A stretch of DNA of 64,000 nt from Comamonadaceae bacterium M7527 (lineage in GTDB: Bacteria; Pseudomonadota; Gammaproteobacteria; Burkholderiales; Burkholderiaceae_C): contig CP087990.1 in NCBI GenBank assembly GCA_021044545.1, forward strand, positions 1,674,001-1,738,000, written 5' to 3'. This document shows positions 9,139 through 17,988 of this stretch, one piece after another (the first letter of the stretch is position 1; the number at the start of each line of letters is the position of its first letter). Position numbers and translations under genes: made by a program. Below the pieces are notes generated by a model, which saw only the letters and a program-made list of their open reading frames with translations, searched no databases and was not told the origin of the DNA.

Positions 9139-9155
9139 GTTACCAATGGGTTACC
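9139..9155 (+). promoter_or_regulatory. Glycolytic direct-repeat motif upstream of pyk
   Basis: GTTACCAATGGGTTACC: two GTTACC hexamers exactly 11 bases apart, one helical turn, 82 bases before the pyk start and just past the pgk stop. With the two fba copies it defines a shared element GTTACCAA-N(2-3)-GTTAC. No regulator is assigned. Confidence 0.55.
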
Positions 9156-9176
9156 AAATTAAATCCGGCTTGCCGC

Positions 9177-10373
9177 TCACACGGACCCTGCCCGTCTACC
9201 CAAGACCTCAAACGCGGGCAGTGTTTTGCCTTCCAGCACTTCCAAGAATGCACCGCCGCCAGTAGAGATGTAGTCCACTTTGGACGCCATGTCGTACTTG
9301 GCAATAGCGGCCAGCGTGTCGCCACCGCCCGCGATGCTGAAGGCGGCGCTGTCGGCTATGGCGTGAGCCAGGGTTTTGGTGCCGTGCTCAAAGGCTGCAA
9401 ATTCAAATACGCCTACGGGGCCGTTCCATACGATGGTGCCGGCGGCTTTGAGTTGCCCGGCCAGCATGGCGGCAGTCGTTGGGCCAATGTCCAAAATCAT
9501 GTCGTCGTCGGCTACGTCCGCTGCCGCCTTGACGGTAGCTGGTGCGTCAGCAGCAAAGGTTTTGGCTACCACCACGTCTACCGGAATGGGCACGGCCGCG
9601 CCGCGTTGGGCCATGGCGGCCATCACGGCCCTGGCGTCGTCTATGAGGTCTGGCTCGGCCAAGCTTTTGCCAATGGGCAGGCCTGCGGCCAACATAAAGG
9701 TGTTGGCAATGCCACCGCCCACAATGAGGCCGTCTACCTTGCCAGACAGTGCTTCCAAAATGGTGAGCTTGGTAGACACTTTGCTGCCCGCCACAATGGC
9801 CACCAATGGCTTTTGAGGTGCCAGCAAGGCTTTGCCAATAGCGTCCATTTCAGCAGCCAGCAATGGGCCTGCACAGGCAATGGGCGCGTACTCGGCTATA
9901 CCGTAGGTAGAGGCCTCGGCGCGGTGCGCGGTGCCAAAAGCATCGTGCACAAACACGTCACACAGCTTGGCCATTTGCTGGGCCAAATCAGTGCTGTTTT
10001 GCTTCTCACCCACGTTCACGCGGCAGTTTTCCAGCAGCACCACGTCGCCAGGCGCAATGGACACGCCTCCTACCCAGTCTGCCTGCAAGCGCACAGGTTT
10101 GCCCAGCAACTCACTCAAACGTTTGGCCACAGGCGCCAAGCTGTCTGCGGGCTTGAAAGCGCCTTCGGTGGGGCGGCCCAAGTGGCTTGTGACCATCACG
10201 GCCGCACCGGCTTTAAGCGCCATTTCAATGGCGGGCACGCTGGCACGCACGCGCGTGTCTTCAGTGATGTCGCCTGCATCATTCAGTGGCACGTTCAAGT
10301 CGGCCCGGATGAATACACGTTTGCCAGCTACAGCGCCGTCGCGACACAGTTGTTCAAAACGGATGAATTGCAT
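9177..10373 (-). CDS. pgk: Phosphoglycerate kinase
   Basis: Reversible transfer of phosphate from 1,3-bisphosphoglycerate to ADP. The 398-residue product has the N-domain signature R-A-D-L-N-V-P-L, the H-L-G-R-P substrate loop and the C-domain W-N-G-P-V-G-V-F-E segment, ending in the S-T-G-G-G-A-F-L-E nucleotide-binding loop. ATG 10373. In many relatives gap sits directly upstream of pgk. Here the neighbour upstream is eptA, and the only gap in view is about 53 kb away. Confidence 0.97.
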   Translation of the reverse strand: MQFIRFEQLCRDGAVAGKRVFIRADLNVPLNDAGDITEDTRVRASVPAIEMALKAGAAVMVTSHLGRPTEGAFKPADSLAPVAKRLSELLGKPVRLQADWVGGVSIAPGDVVLLENCRVNVGEKQNSTDLAQQMAKLCDVFVHDAFGTAHRAEASTYGIAEYAPIACAGPLLAAEMDAIGKALLAPQKPLVAIVAGSKVSTKLTILEALSGKVDGLIVGGGIANTFMLAAGLPIGKSLAEPDLIDDARAVMAAMAQRGAAVPIPVDVVVAKTFAADAPATVKAAADVADDDMILDIGPTTAAMLAGQLKAAGTIVWNGPVGVFEFAAFEHGTKTLAHAIADSAAFSIAGGGDTLAAIAKYDMASKVDYISTGGGAFLEVLEGKTLPAFEVLGRRAGSV

Positions 10374-10409
10374 GAGAAAAGTCCTAAATATAAAAGCGAG
10401 GCGAACCGG

Positions 10410-12079
10410 CTATTTTAGAGTTGCGCGGCACTCGGCTGTGATGTCTAGTGCAGGCTGGTAGGCACTGGTTTGTACACCGGCCAAGCCCAACAAACTGTGG
10501 AACAAGTTGTCGTGACTCCACGCCTTGCTTTGTTGGGCGCTCAGGCAAGCGGTGTCCAGGCGCACACGCTGTTTGAACGCGGGCGACAGCCACGTGACTT
10601 GAGGCACGTGTTTTTGCTCCGTGGGTGCAAAGCTGTAAGGCAAACCATGCAGGTACAGGCCGCTTTCACCCAAAGACTCACCGTGGTCACTCACGTACCA
10701 CAGCACAGTGTCACTGCTGGTTTGTGTTTTGAGCCAAGCAATGGTTTGGGCCACAAAGTGGTCTGTGTAGCGAATGCTGTTGTCGTATGCATTCACCAGT
10801 TCTTGGTGGTCACAGCTTTGCAAGGCGTTGCTGGTGCACTCTGGCATAAAGTCTTTTTGTGCAGCAGGCGAGCGCTTGAAATACGCTGGGCCGTGGCTTC
10901 CCATTTGATGCATGACCAGTACCACACCACGCTCGCGCTGGGCCTGAGGCAATTCGGCAATGCGTTGGCTGATACCGTCAAGCATCACCATGTCAAAGCA
11001 CTCGCCGCCCTCACACAACTCAGGATGATTTGTACTGCGCGTGCTTACCGTTGGTACGCGCGCGCAAGCCCCTTGCAACCCGACTGGTTGTCTATCCACA
11101 GCACCGCCAGACCAGCACGTTGCAACACGTCCAGCAAGCCTTCAGCTGGAGCGTTGGCGGACTCAAATGCGTCTTTGTCCATCGCGGAAAACATGCACGG
11201 CAACGATGCTGCGGTATTGGTGCCGCAAGACATGACGTTGCTGTAGTACTGCAGCTCTCCAGCGTTTGCAAGAGCGCTGAGCTCAGGGTTGGTAGGACGC
11301 TCATAGCCACCCAACTGCCAATTGGCAGCACGCCCGGTTTCACCCACCACCAAGACCATGAGCAAAGGCTTGCTGTCAGGGGTGTAACTGCCACCCAAAC
11401 GCGCGTCTTCGCCAACCAACTGCAGCGGCAGCTGCTGATGCGGCATTGCGTTCAGGCCCACGCGAGTCACAGCGTACACACTGTTCAAGGGGTTGATGAG
11501 ATAGCGGATTTGCTTGTGGTTGCGCATGACAGACGCCAGGTCTTGAAACACCAACATGGCCAGCAAACTAGCCGCCACAAAGGCCAACAGCGCCACCACC
11601 ATGTTGCGCCACAGGCTTTGCAAAAACGGTTTTTGCCGGGTGCGTCGTGTGATCACCCAAACTGCAGGCAGTACGCCCAGCACCAGCATGGTGAGGGCAA
11701 AGCGCCACGACATCAGGTCAGAGGCCTCGCGCGCGTCTGTTTGCAACACGTTGGTCAGCATGCTGGCGTCAATGACGATGCCATAGCTTTGCATGAAGTA
11801 AGTGCTAGAGGCCGCCGTCAGCAACAGCACGGCGGTCACGGTAGCGAGCAACCACGGCCAGGCCAACAAGACCAGCAAGCCAAACAACACGCAGCCAATG
11901 GCCAAACCGAAGGCGACCAAAAAGCCAACACCGCGCCAACCACCCACTTCAGGCAATGCCCACAGTTGCTCCCACAAGCTGATGTTTGAGGCGGTGACCA
12001 TCCACAGCGCCGCCATTGCAGCCAGCGTAAACTTGGACCAGGGTGATTGCTGTGGCTCTGTAGATTTGAATGAAAACAT
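10410..12079 (-). CDS. eptA: Lipid A phosphoethanolamine transferase (frameshifted)
   Basis: Inner-membrane enzyme that adds phosphoethanolamine to lipid A phosphates, lowering surface charge. Four to five N-terminal membrane helices precede a periplasmic alkaline-phosphatase-fold domain. It shows the metal-binding V-V-G-E-T segment, the block S-C-G-T-N-T-A-A-S-L-P-C-M-F-S with the catalytic threonine, the D-H-G-E-S-L-G-E loop and the late S-H-D-N-L-F-H-S motif. The frame breaks at a C4 run at 11069-11072 (G4 on the coding strand): one more G joins ...S-G-C-K-G to A-C-A-R-V-P-T with no lost sequence, giving 556 residues. I chose ATG 12079, where the first helix begins soon after. Divergent from a PAP2 phosphatase. 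Confidence 0.88.
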
Positions 12080-12128
12080 AAGGAAACTGCTTTTACGGGG
12101 ACGCCCAATCGCGCCGCTCAACCCTCTA

Positions 12129-12923
12129 ATGATGCACCATTCAGTTGCCGCTTTTATGAACGAACCCTTACACACACCGTCACCGGCTACTTCAATCGCC
12201 ACAGCGACCAGCCACGCATGGGTTTGGCGCGCCTCATGGATTGGACTGGCGTGTCTGCTGATGTGGGACATCAGTGGACTCGATATGGCGCTTATGCGGG
12301 CAGTGGGCACGCCCACAGGCTTTGCACTAACCCACAATTTTTGGATGAGCACTGTATTGCACACCGGCGCGCGCAATGCGTCTGTTGTGCTGTTTTTGGT
12401 GATGTGGGTGCTGGCACTGGCGTGGCCACATGGCCCACACCCGCAGCTTGGGTCACGCAGGCAGCGCGTGTGGTTGCTCACAGGGGTTACGCTGTCGTTG
12501 TTGCTGATCAGCGGTCTCAAGGCCTTGAGCACCGTGAGTTGCCCTTGGGACTTGGCCGAATTTGGCGGCGTTGCACAGTACGTCTCGCACTGGCAATTCG
12601 GTCAGGCAGAGGGCGGCGGGCGTTGCTTTCCCGGCGGCCATGCGTCCAGCGCTTTTGCCTACCTGGCATTGCTGCCACCGTTGCTGCTGGCCAGCAACTC
12701 GCACACGCGGCGACAAGCGCGCCTGGCGCTGTATGGTGTATTGGCGGCCGGACTGCTGCTGGGGCTGGTACAAACACTGCGCGGCGCGCACTTTCCCAGC
12801 CACAACTTGTGGACAGGGTGGCTGTGCTGGACAGCGGCGTGGTTGTGGTTTGCGCTTGGCCAGTGGGTCAGTGCCCAGCGTCAAGCGCGCCTGCAACGCA
12901 AGTCACTACCACCCCAACCCTAG
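12129..12923 (+). CDS. PAP2-family membrane phosphatase
   Basis: A 264-residue multi-span membrane protein with the PAP2 phosphatase signature: K-A-L-S-T-V-S-C-P-W for the first motif, C-F-P-G-G-H-A-S with the catalytic-site histidine, and R-G-A-H-F-P-S-H-N-L-W-T-G for the last motif. Members dephosphorylate lipids such as undecaprenyl pyrophosphate, phosphatidylglycerol phosphate or lipid A. Divergence from eptA suggests lipid A or undecaprenyl phosphate metabolism, but the substrate cannot be read from sequence. The start is uncertain (ATGs at 12129, 12132 and 12156, none with a clear ribosome-binding site). Its 3' end overlaps the convergent azlD by 18 bases. Confidence 0.8.
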   Translation: MMHHSVAAFMNEPLHTPSPATSIATATSHAWVWRASWIGLACLLMWDISGLDMALMRAVGTPTGFALTHNFWMSTVLHTGARNASVVLFLVMWVLALAWPHGPHPQLGSRRQRVWLLTGVTLSLLLISGLKALSTVSCPWDLAEFGGVAQYVSHWQFGQAEGGGRCFPGGHASSAFAYLALLPPLLLASNSHTRRQARLALYGVLAAGLLLGLVQTLRGAHFPSHNLWTGWLCWTAAWLWFALGQWVSAQRQARLQRKSLPPQP

Positions 12924-13262
12924 GTGCAGCGGCAAGTACACCAACATGCCGCACACAATGGTGCCCAGTACGCCACCCTTGGTAAAAAACCAAGCAGCGC
13001 CTGCTGCTGCCGCAAACACGCGCGCGTCCTGCCAGGTGCTGATCAAGTGGCCGTTTTGCATCACCACTTCAGGCACTATGACAGCGGCCAACGCAGCAAT
13101 AGGCGCATAGTGCAAACCGCGCTGCACCCAGTTTGGCAGCTTCCAGTCGCTGCTGGACAGCAAAAAAAACGAGCGGGTTAGCAGCGTGATGCAACCCAAA
13201 CCCACAATCGCCAGCAAAGTCCATGCATCGGTGATGCCCATAAGCTGCATGGTCTCACTCAT
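12906..13262 (-). CDS. azlD: AzlD-family branched-chain amino acid exporter small subunit
   Basis: A 118-residue protein with three to four hydrophobic segments, matching AzlD, the small partner of AzlC in exporters of branched-chain amino acids or their analogues. Typical features are the T-L-L-T-R-S-F-F segment and the W-V-Q-R-G-L-H-Y-A-P stretch. Its ATG overlaps the azlC stop in an ATGA, indicating translational coupling. Last gene of def-fmt-azlC-azlD. The exported substrate is not known from sequence. Confidence 0.85.
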   Translation of the reverse strand: MSETMQLMGITDAWTLLAIVGLGCITLLTRSFFLLSSSDWKLPNWVQRGLHYAPIAALAAVIVPEVVMQNGHLISTWQDARVFAAAAGAAWFFTKGGVLGTIVCGMLVYLPLHLGLGW

Positions 13263-14023
13263 GAGCGGCCTTTGGTCGAGCGCAGTGCATTGCGCGTGTG
13301 CTCAAGCACCAATGCCATGGCCACCGCAGCGGCAATGGCCACCACGATGTTGAGCTTCAGTGGCAGGGCAAAAGCCGCGACCGCAGCGCTGCCAGACAAA
13401 CCGGCACACAGCAAGCGCAACCTTGTTGTAGCCAATGAGCACGCAATGCCTATGAGCGCCAAGATACCCGCAAAGCTCAAACCCCACGACAAGGGAATGA
13501 CGCTGGCCAAAGCAATACCTACAAAGCTGGCGCCCATCCAGGCCAGCCAGTTGGCCACCACACTGGCCAACCAATACGCCTGCTGGCCGAAGCGCTCTTG
13601 GTCGTTGCTACCCGGCTGGTGATAGCGCTTGGTAAACAGCACGTAAGACATGTCGCCCAGCAAGTAGCAATAGGCCATGCGCGTTCGTCTTGGCAGGTGC
13701 ATGAAAAACGGGCGCATGTGCGCGCTAAACACCATAAAGCGCAGGTTGACACACAGCGCTGTCGCCCAGATCACCCACAACGGCGCGCCAGAGACAATAA
13801 GCGGTGTGGTGGCCAGCTGGGCACTGCCCGCAAACACCACCAGTGTCATGGCGCTGGCCTCGACAATGCTCAGACCTGAATTGGCCAATGCCACGCCAGT
13901 GGTCAAACCCCAAGCCGCAATGCCTGGGATGACCGCCATGATTTCTTTCAGGCCCACCTTGAATTCAGGATGAAGCCAGTACTGCCACAAGGTTAGACGC
14001 AGCCGCGCCAACGTGGTGCTCAT
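13259..14023 (-). CDS. azlC: AzlC-family branched-chain amino acid exporter large subunit
   Basis: A 254-residue membrane protein of the AzlC family with about seven hydrophobic segments. The family opening G-L-K-E-I-M-A-V-I-P-G-I-A-A-W-G is present, followed by V-F-A-G-S-A-Q-L-A and F-M-V-F-S-A-H-M-R-P. The start is ATG 14023, overlapping the fmt stop by ATGA; longer upstream readings belong to fmt in another frame. With AzlD it forms the export pair. Placement after def and fmt couples it to translation-initiation genes with no obvious functional reason. Confidence 0.87.
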   Translation of the reverse strand: MSTTLARLRLTLWQYWLHPEFKVGLKEIMAVIPGIAAWGLTTGVALANSGLSIVEASAMTLVVFAGSAQLATTPLIVSGAPLWVIWATALCVNLRFMVFSAHMRPFFMHLPRRTRMAYCYLLGDMSYVLFTKRYHQPGSNDQERFGQQAYWLASVVANWLAWMGASFVGIALASVIPLSWGLSFAGILALIGIACSLATTRLRLLCAGLSGSAAVAAFALPLKLNIVVAIAAAVAMALVLEHTRNALRSTKGRS

Positions 14024-15034
14024 GCGATGGCTCCCAAACCACTTGAGTCGCCTGCGGCAACGGGCAACAGCTGCTGCCCCACCTGCACAGGTGTGCCACC
14101 AAGCCACTGCGCAGCGGTCATGCGTTTACCGCCCGCGCGCTGTAGCTGCGTTAGGCGCATGACAGTGCCATGGCCACACACCACGTCAACGCCGTGGGCG
14201 CCAACCGCTTGCACTTGGCCCGTGGCCAATCCGGCTGCAGGCAATGTGTTGAGGGCTTGCGCGCCCCATACTGACCACATCAATCGTGCCACCTGTTTGC
14301 AACCGCATGGTTGCGCCGGGAAAGGGGTTAAACGCCAGCACTTGGCGCAGCAACACATCAGCAGGCTGCTGCCAGTCTAGTGGTGCTTCGGCCTTTTCAA
14401 TTTTGTGAGCGTAAGTCACACCCGCGTCGGGCTGAGGCCTGGCAAGCATGCGACCTGCAGCGGCCAGCTCCAAGGCCTGTACCAACAGGCGCCCGCCCAA
14501 GATGGCCAGCTTGTCGTGCAAGCTGGCCGTCGTGTCTGCACTATCTATTGCAATGCACTGTTCCAGCAACATGTCGCCAGTGTCCAGACCTGCGTCCATT
14601 TGCATGATGGTCACGCCCGTTTGGGCATCACCCGCTTGAATGGCCCGGTGTATGGGCGCAGCACCACGCCAGCGCGGCAACAGCGATGCGTGTACGTTGA
14701 CACAGCCAAGGCGTGGTGCATCGAGCACCCACTGTGGCAGTATCAAACCATAGGCGGCTACCACCATCACATCGGCTTTGACACTGTTTATGAGGCTTTG
14801 GGCTTCACTGGCTTCTTGCGCATAGCGCCCGTCCAGCTTTAAGCCGGTAGGCTGGGCCACGGCAATGTTGTGCGCCAGTGCCAAGGTCTTAACGGCTGAC
14901 GCGTGCAGCTTCATGCCGCGCCCAGCGGGTCGGTCTGGCTGCGTCAGCACCAAAGGCACCTCAAAGCCTGCGGCCAACAACGCTTTTAAACTGGCCGCCG
15001 CAAACTCTGGCGTGCCCGCAAAAATAACGCGCAT
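14020..15034 (-). CDS. fmt: Methionyl-tRNA formyltransferase (frameshifted)
   Basis: Formylates initiator Met-tRNA using 10-formyltetrahydrofolate. The N-terminal catalytic domain is intact: F-A-G-T-P-E-F-A near residue 5, H-A-S-L-L-P-R-W-R-G-A-A-P-I-H with the catalytic histidine, and the conserved M-D-x-G-L-D-T-G-D-M. The C-terminal tRNA-binding domain continues in another frame after about 14274-14281. One extra TG dinucleotide in GATGTGG would give D-V-W-S-V-W-G-A-Q and a 338-residue protein ending at 14020. This is a dinucleotide-repeat indel, probably a sequence error because fmt is rarely lost. Its ATG overlaps the def stop (ATGA). Confidence 0.92.
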
Positions 15035-15543
15035 CAGCGCTCTTCTCGCAGTTGCTTTTGCAGCTTGGTTTTAATGCGATTGCGCTTGAGTGGCGACAAA
15101 TACTCAACAAACACCTTGCCCATCAAGTGGTCCATCTCATGCTGAATACACACGGCCAACAGCTCTGTGGCCTGCAAGGTCTGGGTGTCGCCGTTGGCAT
15201 CCAAATGCTTGACATGCACGGCACTGGCGCGCTCTACGCCATCGTAAATACCGGGCACAGACAAACAGCCTTCGTCACCCACTTTCTTGTCATCACTGGC
15301 CCACACAATTTCAGGGTTGATGATGACCAACGGCTTGTTGCGCTCCTCGCTCACGTCTATCACTATGAGCCGCTCATGCACGTCAACCTGGGTAGCGGCC
15401 AGGCCAATGCCATTGGCATCGTACATGGTGGCCAACATGGCCTTGGACAAATCACGAATCCGTTGGTCAACAACAGCGACCGGCTTGGCAACGGTGTGCA
15501 AACGGGCATCGGGATAGCGGAGAATTTCAAGCAAGGTCGACAT
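15034..15543 (-). CDS. def: Peptide deformylase
   Basis: Removes the N-formyl group from nascent proteins, so it acts downstream of Fmt, with which it is coupled. The 169-residue protein carries all three motifs: G-I-G-L-A-A-T-Q-V near residue 45, E-G-C-L-S-V-P (metal-binding cysteine) and Q-H-E-M-D-H-L, where the usual H-E-x-D-H metal site is intact. First gene of the def-fmt-azlC-azlD operon and divergent from dprA across a 192-base gap in which I see no gene. Confidence 0.97.
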   Translation of the reverse strand: MSTLLEILRYPDARLHTVAKPVAVVDQRIRDLSKAMLATMYDANGIGLAATQVDVHERLIVIDVSEERNKPLVIINPEIVWASDDKKVGDEGCLSVPGIYDGVERASAVHVKHLDANGDTQTLQATELLAVCIQHEMDHLMGKVFVEYLSPLKRNRIKTKLQKQLREER

Positions 15544-15735
15544 GGCTTACACAAACTGGTTTCAAACATACAAACTCGCGCACCGCAATGCGCTCAGCCC
15601 CTATTGTCGCGCGAATTACCAGTCCCGACTCGCCGCAGGGCTTGCACATCTGTGCGCACCTGCTCAAAATGAGCCTCTACTTGTTAGCGCAAGCGCCTAA
15701 AGCTGCATTGCCGTATGACAACCAGGGGGCCACAA

Positions 15736-16905
15736 ATGCATGCCTACAAAAGCAAATGCCATAAAGCCAGTACACCCAGCCCGCAAACATGGCTGCCTTG
15801 GCTGCGCCTAAGCCTCACACCGACTGTGGGCGCACGCACAGCCAAGCTGTTGACAGACAGCACGGCTGACATTGACACCTTGTTTGACCAACCTGCGCCT
15901 GAGGCGTTCTTGCAGCTGAGTGCCAGGCAGATCAACGCCCTCAAAAGCACGCCGCCCCAGTTTGAACAGGCCGTGCAAGCCACACAACAATGGCTAGACA
16001 GCGACCCACTGCACAGCTTGGTCACACCGCAGTGCCCAGACTACCCGGCGCTGTTGGGCGAAATGCCAGACCCACCTGTATTGCTGTACGCCAGCGGCCA
16101 ACGCCAACTGCTACAGCCAAACGCGGCACTGGCCATGGTCGGCAGCCGCAACGCCAGCGCTCAAGGCCTGCGCACCGCACACGACTTCGCCAACAGCTTG
16201 GCCCATAGCGGCTTGTGCATTGTGTCTGGTATGGCACTGGGCATAGACGGAGCTGCGCACGAGGGCGCTTTGGGCGTGTTGCACCACGGCGTGTCGCCCA
16301 CCATTGCCGTGGTAGGCACGGGGCTTGATCGTGTATACCCCCGCGCACACCAGGCGCTGGCGCAGCGCATTGCACAACAAGGCCTGTTGCTGTCAGAGTT
16401 TGCATTGGGCACATGCCCAGAACGCGCCAACTTCCCCAGACGCAACCGCATCATTGCAGGTTTGTCCATAGGCACGCTGGTGGTGGAGGCCTCGCTGGCA
16501 TCAGGCTCGCTCATTACCGCCCATATGGCTGCAGAAATGGGGCGCGACGTATTCGCCATACCCGGCTCAATACACTCACCCCACGCCAAGGGCTGCCACG
16601 CGCTGATACGCCAGGGCGCCAAGCTGGTGGAAAGCGCAGGCGATGTGCTGGGCGAGCTGGGCTGGCTGGGCGCCGCAGTAGCGCAACCACACCATAGCAA
16701 TGACTTACTCGATACAGACTCGCAAGACCCCGTTTTAAAAGCCCTTGGCTTTGACCCGCTCAACCTGGACCAATTGCTGGACCGCACTGGCATGAGCGCG
16801 GCAGCGCTGCAAGCGCAGTTGTTTGAGTTGGAGCTAAGTGGGCGCGTCGCCAGATTGCCCGGCGGGTTGTTTCAGCAAGTTACCGGTACGTCGTCAGCGC
16901 TGTAG
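15736..16905 (+). CDS. dprA: DNA processing protein DprA
   Basis: Loads RecA on incoming single-stranded DNA during natural transformation. The Rossmann-like core is complete: M-V-G-S-R-N-A-S, then I-V-S-G-M-A-L-G-I-D-G-A-A-H, the F-P-R-R-N-R-I-I-A-G-L motif and E-A-S-L-A-S-G-S-L-I-T-A. A C-terminal winged-helix region (about residues 320-380) follows a linker. I chose ATG 15736 because an AGGGGG element lies six bases upstream; the in-frame ATG at 15715 lacks one. Product 389 residues. With the type IV pilin near 48 kb it hints at transformability, though one pilin is not proof. Confidence 0.94.
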   Translation: MHAYKSKCHKASTPSPQTWLPWLRLSLTPTVGARTAKLLTDSTADIDTLFDQPAPEAFLQLSARQINALKSTPPQFEQAVQATQQWLDSDPLHSLVTPQCPDYPALLGEMPDPPVLLYASGQRQLLQPNAALAMVGSRNASAQGLRTAHDFANSLAHSGLCIVSGMALGIDGAAHEGALGVLHHGVSPTIAVVGTGLDRVYPRAHQALAQRIAQQGLLLSEFALGTCPERANFPRRNRIIAGLSIGTLVVEASLASGSLITAHMAAEMGRDVFAIPGSIHSPHAKGCHALIRQGAKLVESAGDVLGELGWLGAAVAQPHHSNDLLDTDSQDPVLKALGFDPLNLDQLLDRTGMSAAALQAQLFELELSGRVARLPGGLFQQVTGTSSAL

Positions 16906-16988
16906 CTGTCATATAGGGTGCGGCCATGCACACCCTGTTCAGTCTGTTGTGACAGGCAAAGCGGCGTTCTTGCCGCCTGAGTTGCGCG

Positions 16989-17939
16989 TTAAACCACTGC
17001 ACCCGAGTTGGGGTCTTCCGGGTCTTCTACGGTGGTTTTGGTTTTAACCAAGTCTTCACGGCGAATGCCTAGCCACATGGCAACCGCAGCGGCTACAAAC
17101 ACGGATGAGTAAATGCCAAAACAGATACCAATGGTCAGCGCCAATGCAAAGTAGTAAAGCGTTGGGCCACCAAACAGCAACATGGACAACACCATGATTT
17201 GTGTTGAACCGTGGGTGATGATGGTGCGGCTGATGGTGGACGTAATGGCGTGGTTGATCACCTCAGTTGTAGACAGCTTTCGGTAACGCCTAAAGCTTTC
17301 GCGAATACGGTCAAAAATCACCACCGACTCATTCACCGAGTAGCCCAACACGGCCAACACCGCGGCCAACACCGCCAGCGAGAACTCCCACTGAAAGAAG
17401 GCAAAAAAGCCCAGGATGATAATGACGTCATGCAGGTTGGCAATGATGGCAGATACGGCGTACTTCCACTCAAAGCGGATAGCCAAGTAAATCATGATGC
17501 CCACAATCACTACGCCCAGGGCCATCAAGCCGTTGGTGGCCAGCTCTTCGCCAACCTGAGGGCCTACGTACTCGGTACGACGCAGCTCAACGCCTGCATC
17601 GGCCGCGCGCAGAGCCGCCAAAACCACTTCGCTTTGTTGCCCTGATGTTTGACCCGCCATGGTCGGCAAGCGCATGAGCACGTCGCTGGCGGAACCAAAG
17701 TTTTGCACTTGTACCTCTTGGTAGCCCAGGCCAGCAAGCGTCTCGCGCACCGCTTGCACATCGGCAGGCTTGTCGTAGGCCACCTCCATGACGGTACCGC
17801 CAGTGAACTCAACCGACAGGTTCAGGCCGTTGGCAAACAAAAAGAAAACAGCAGCAATAAACATGGCTGCGGACACCGCATTCAAGGCCAAGGCGTGGCG
17901 CATGAATGGGATGTCTTTTTTGATTCGGAAAAATTCCAT
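16989..17939 (-). CDS. secF: Protein translocase subunit SecF
   Basis: Inner-membrane partner of SecD, using the proton motive force to complete export of Sec substrates. The 316-residue protein starts M-E-F-F-R-I-K-K-D-I-P-F-M, has a first helix at about 17-37, a periplasmic domain with V-E-F-T-G-G-T-V-M-E, and five further helices with the G-Y-S-V-N-E-S-V-V-I-F-D-R-I-R-E signature. It follows secD by 49 bases. Confidence 0.97.
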   Translation of the reverse strand: MEFFRIKKDIPFMRHALALNAVSAAMFIAAVFFLFANGLNLSVEFTGGTVMEVAYDKPADVQAVRETLAGLGYQEVQVQNFGSASDVLMRLPTMAGQTSGQQSEVVLAALRAADAGVELRRTEYVGPQVGEELATNGLMALGVVIVGIMIYLAIRFEWKYAVSAIIANLHDVIIILGFFAFFQWEFSLAVLAAVLAVLGYSVNESVVIFDRIRESFRRYRKLSTTEVINHAITSTISRTIITHGSTQIMVLSMLLFGGPTLYYFALALTIGICFGIYSSVFVAAAVAMWLGIRREDLVKTKTTVEDPEDPNSGAVV

Positions 17940-17988
17940 GACTGAAAGCCTAATAGATATGGTTGTTTAGACAGCGAGACCCGTAGGT

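Noticed and set aside
9126..10418. 430-residue plus-strand open frame opposite pgk
   Set aside because: It is exactly antisense to a fully conserved pgk and is rich in His, Gly and Gln with no recognisable domain, as expected from a GC-rich antisense shadow.
11802..12128. Upstream extension of the PAP2 gene
   Set aside because: It would run antisense over eptA and has no membrane or family similarity; I start the gene at 12129.
16945..16990. Possible terminator between dprA and secF (AGCGGC..GCCGCCT)
   Set aside because: The stem is short and no T-run follows on either strand.
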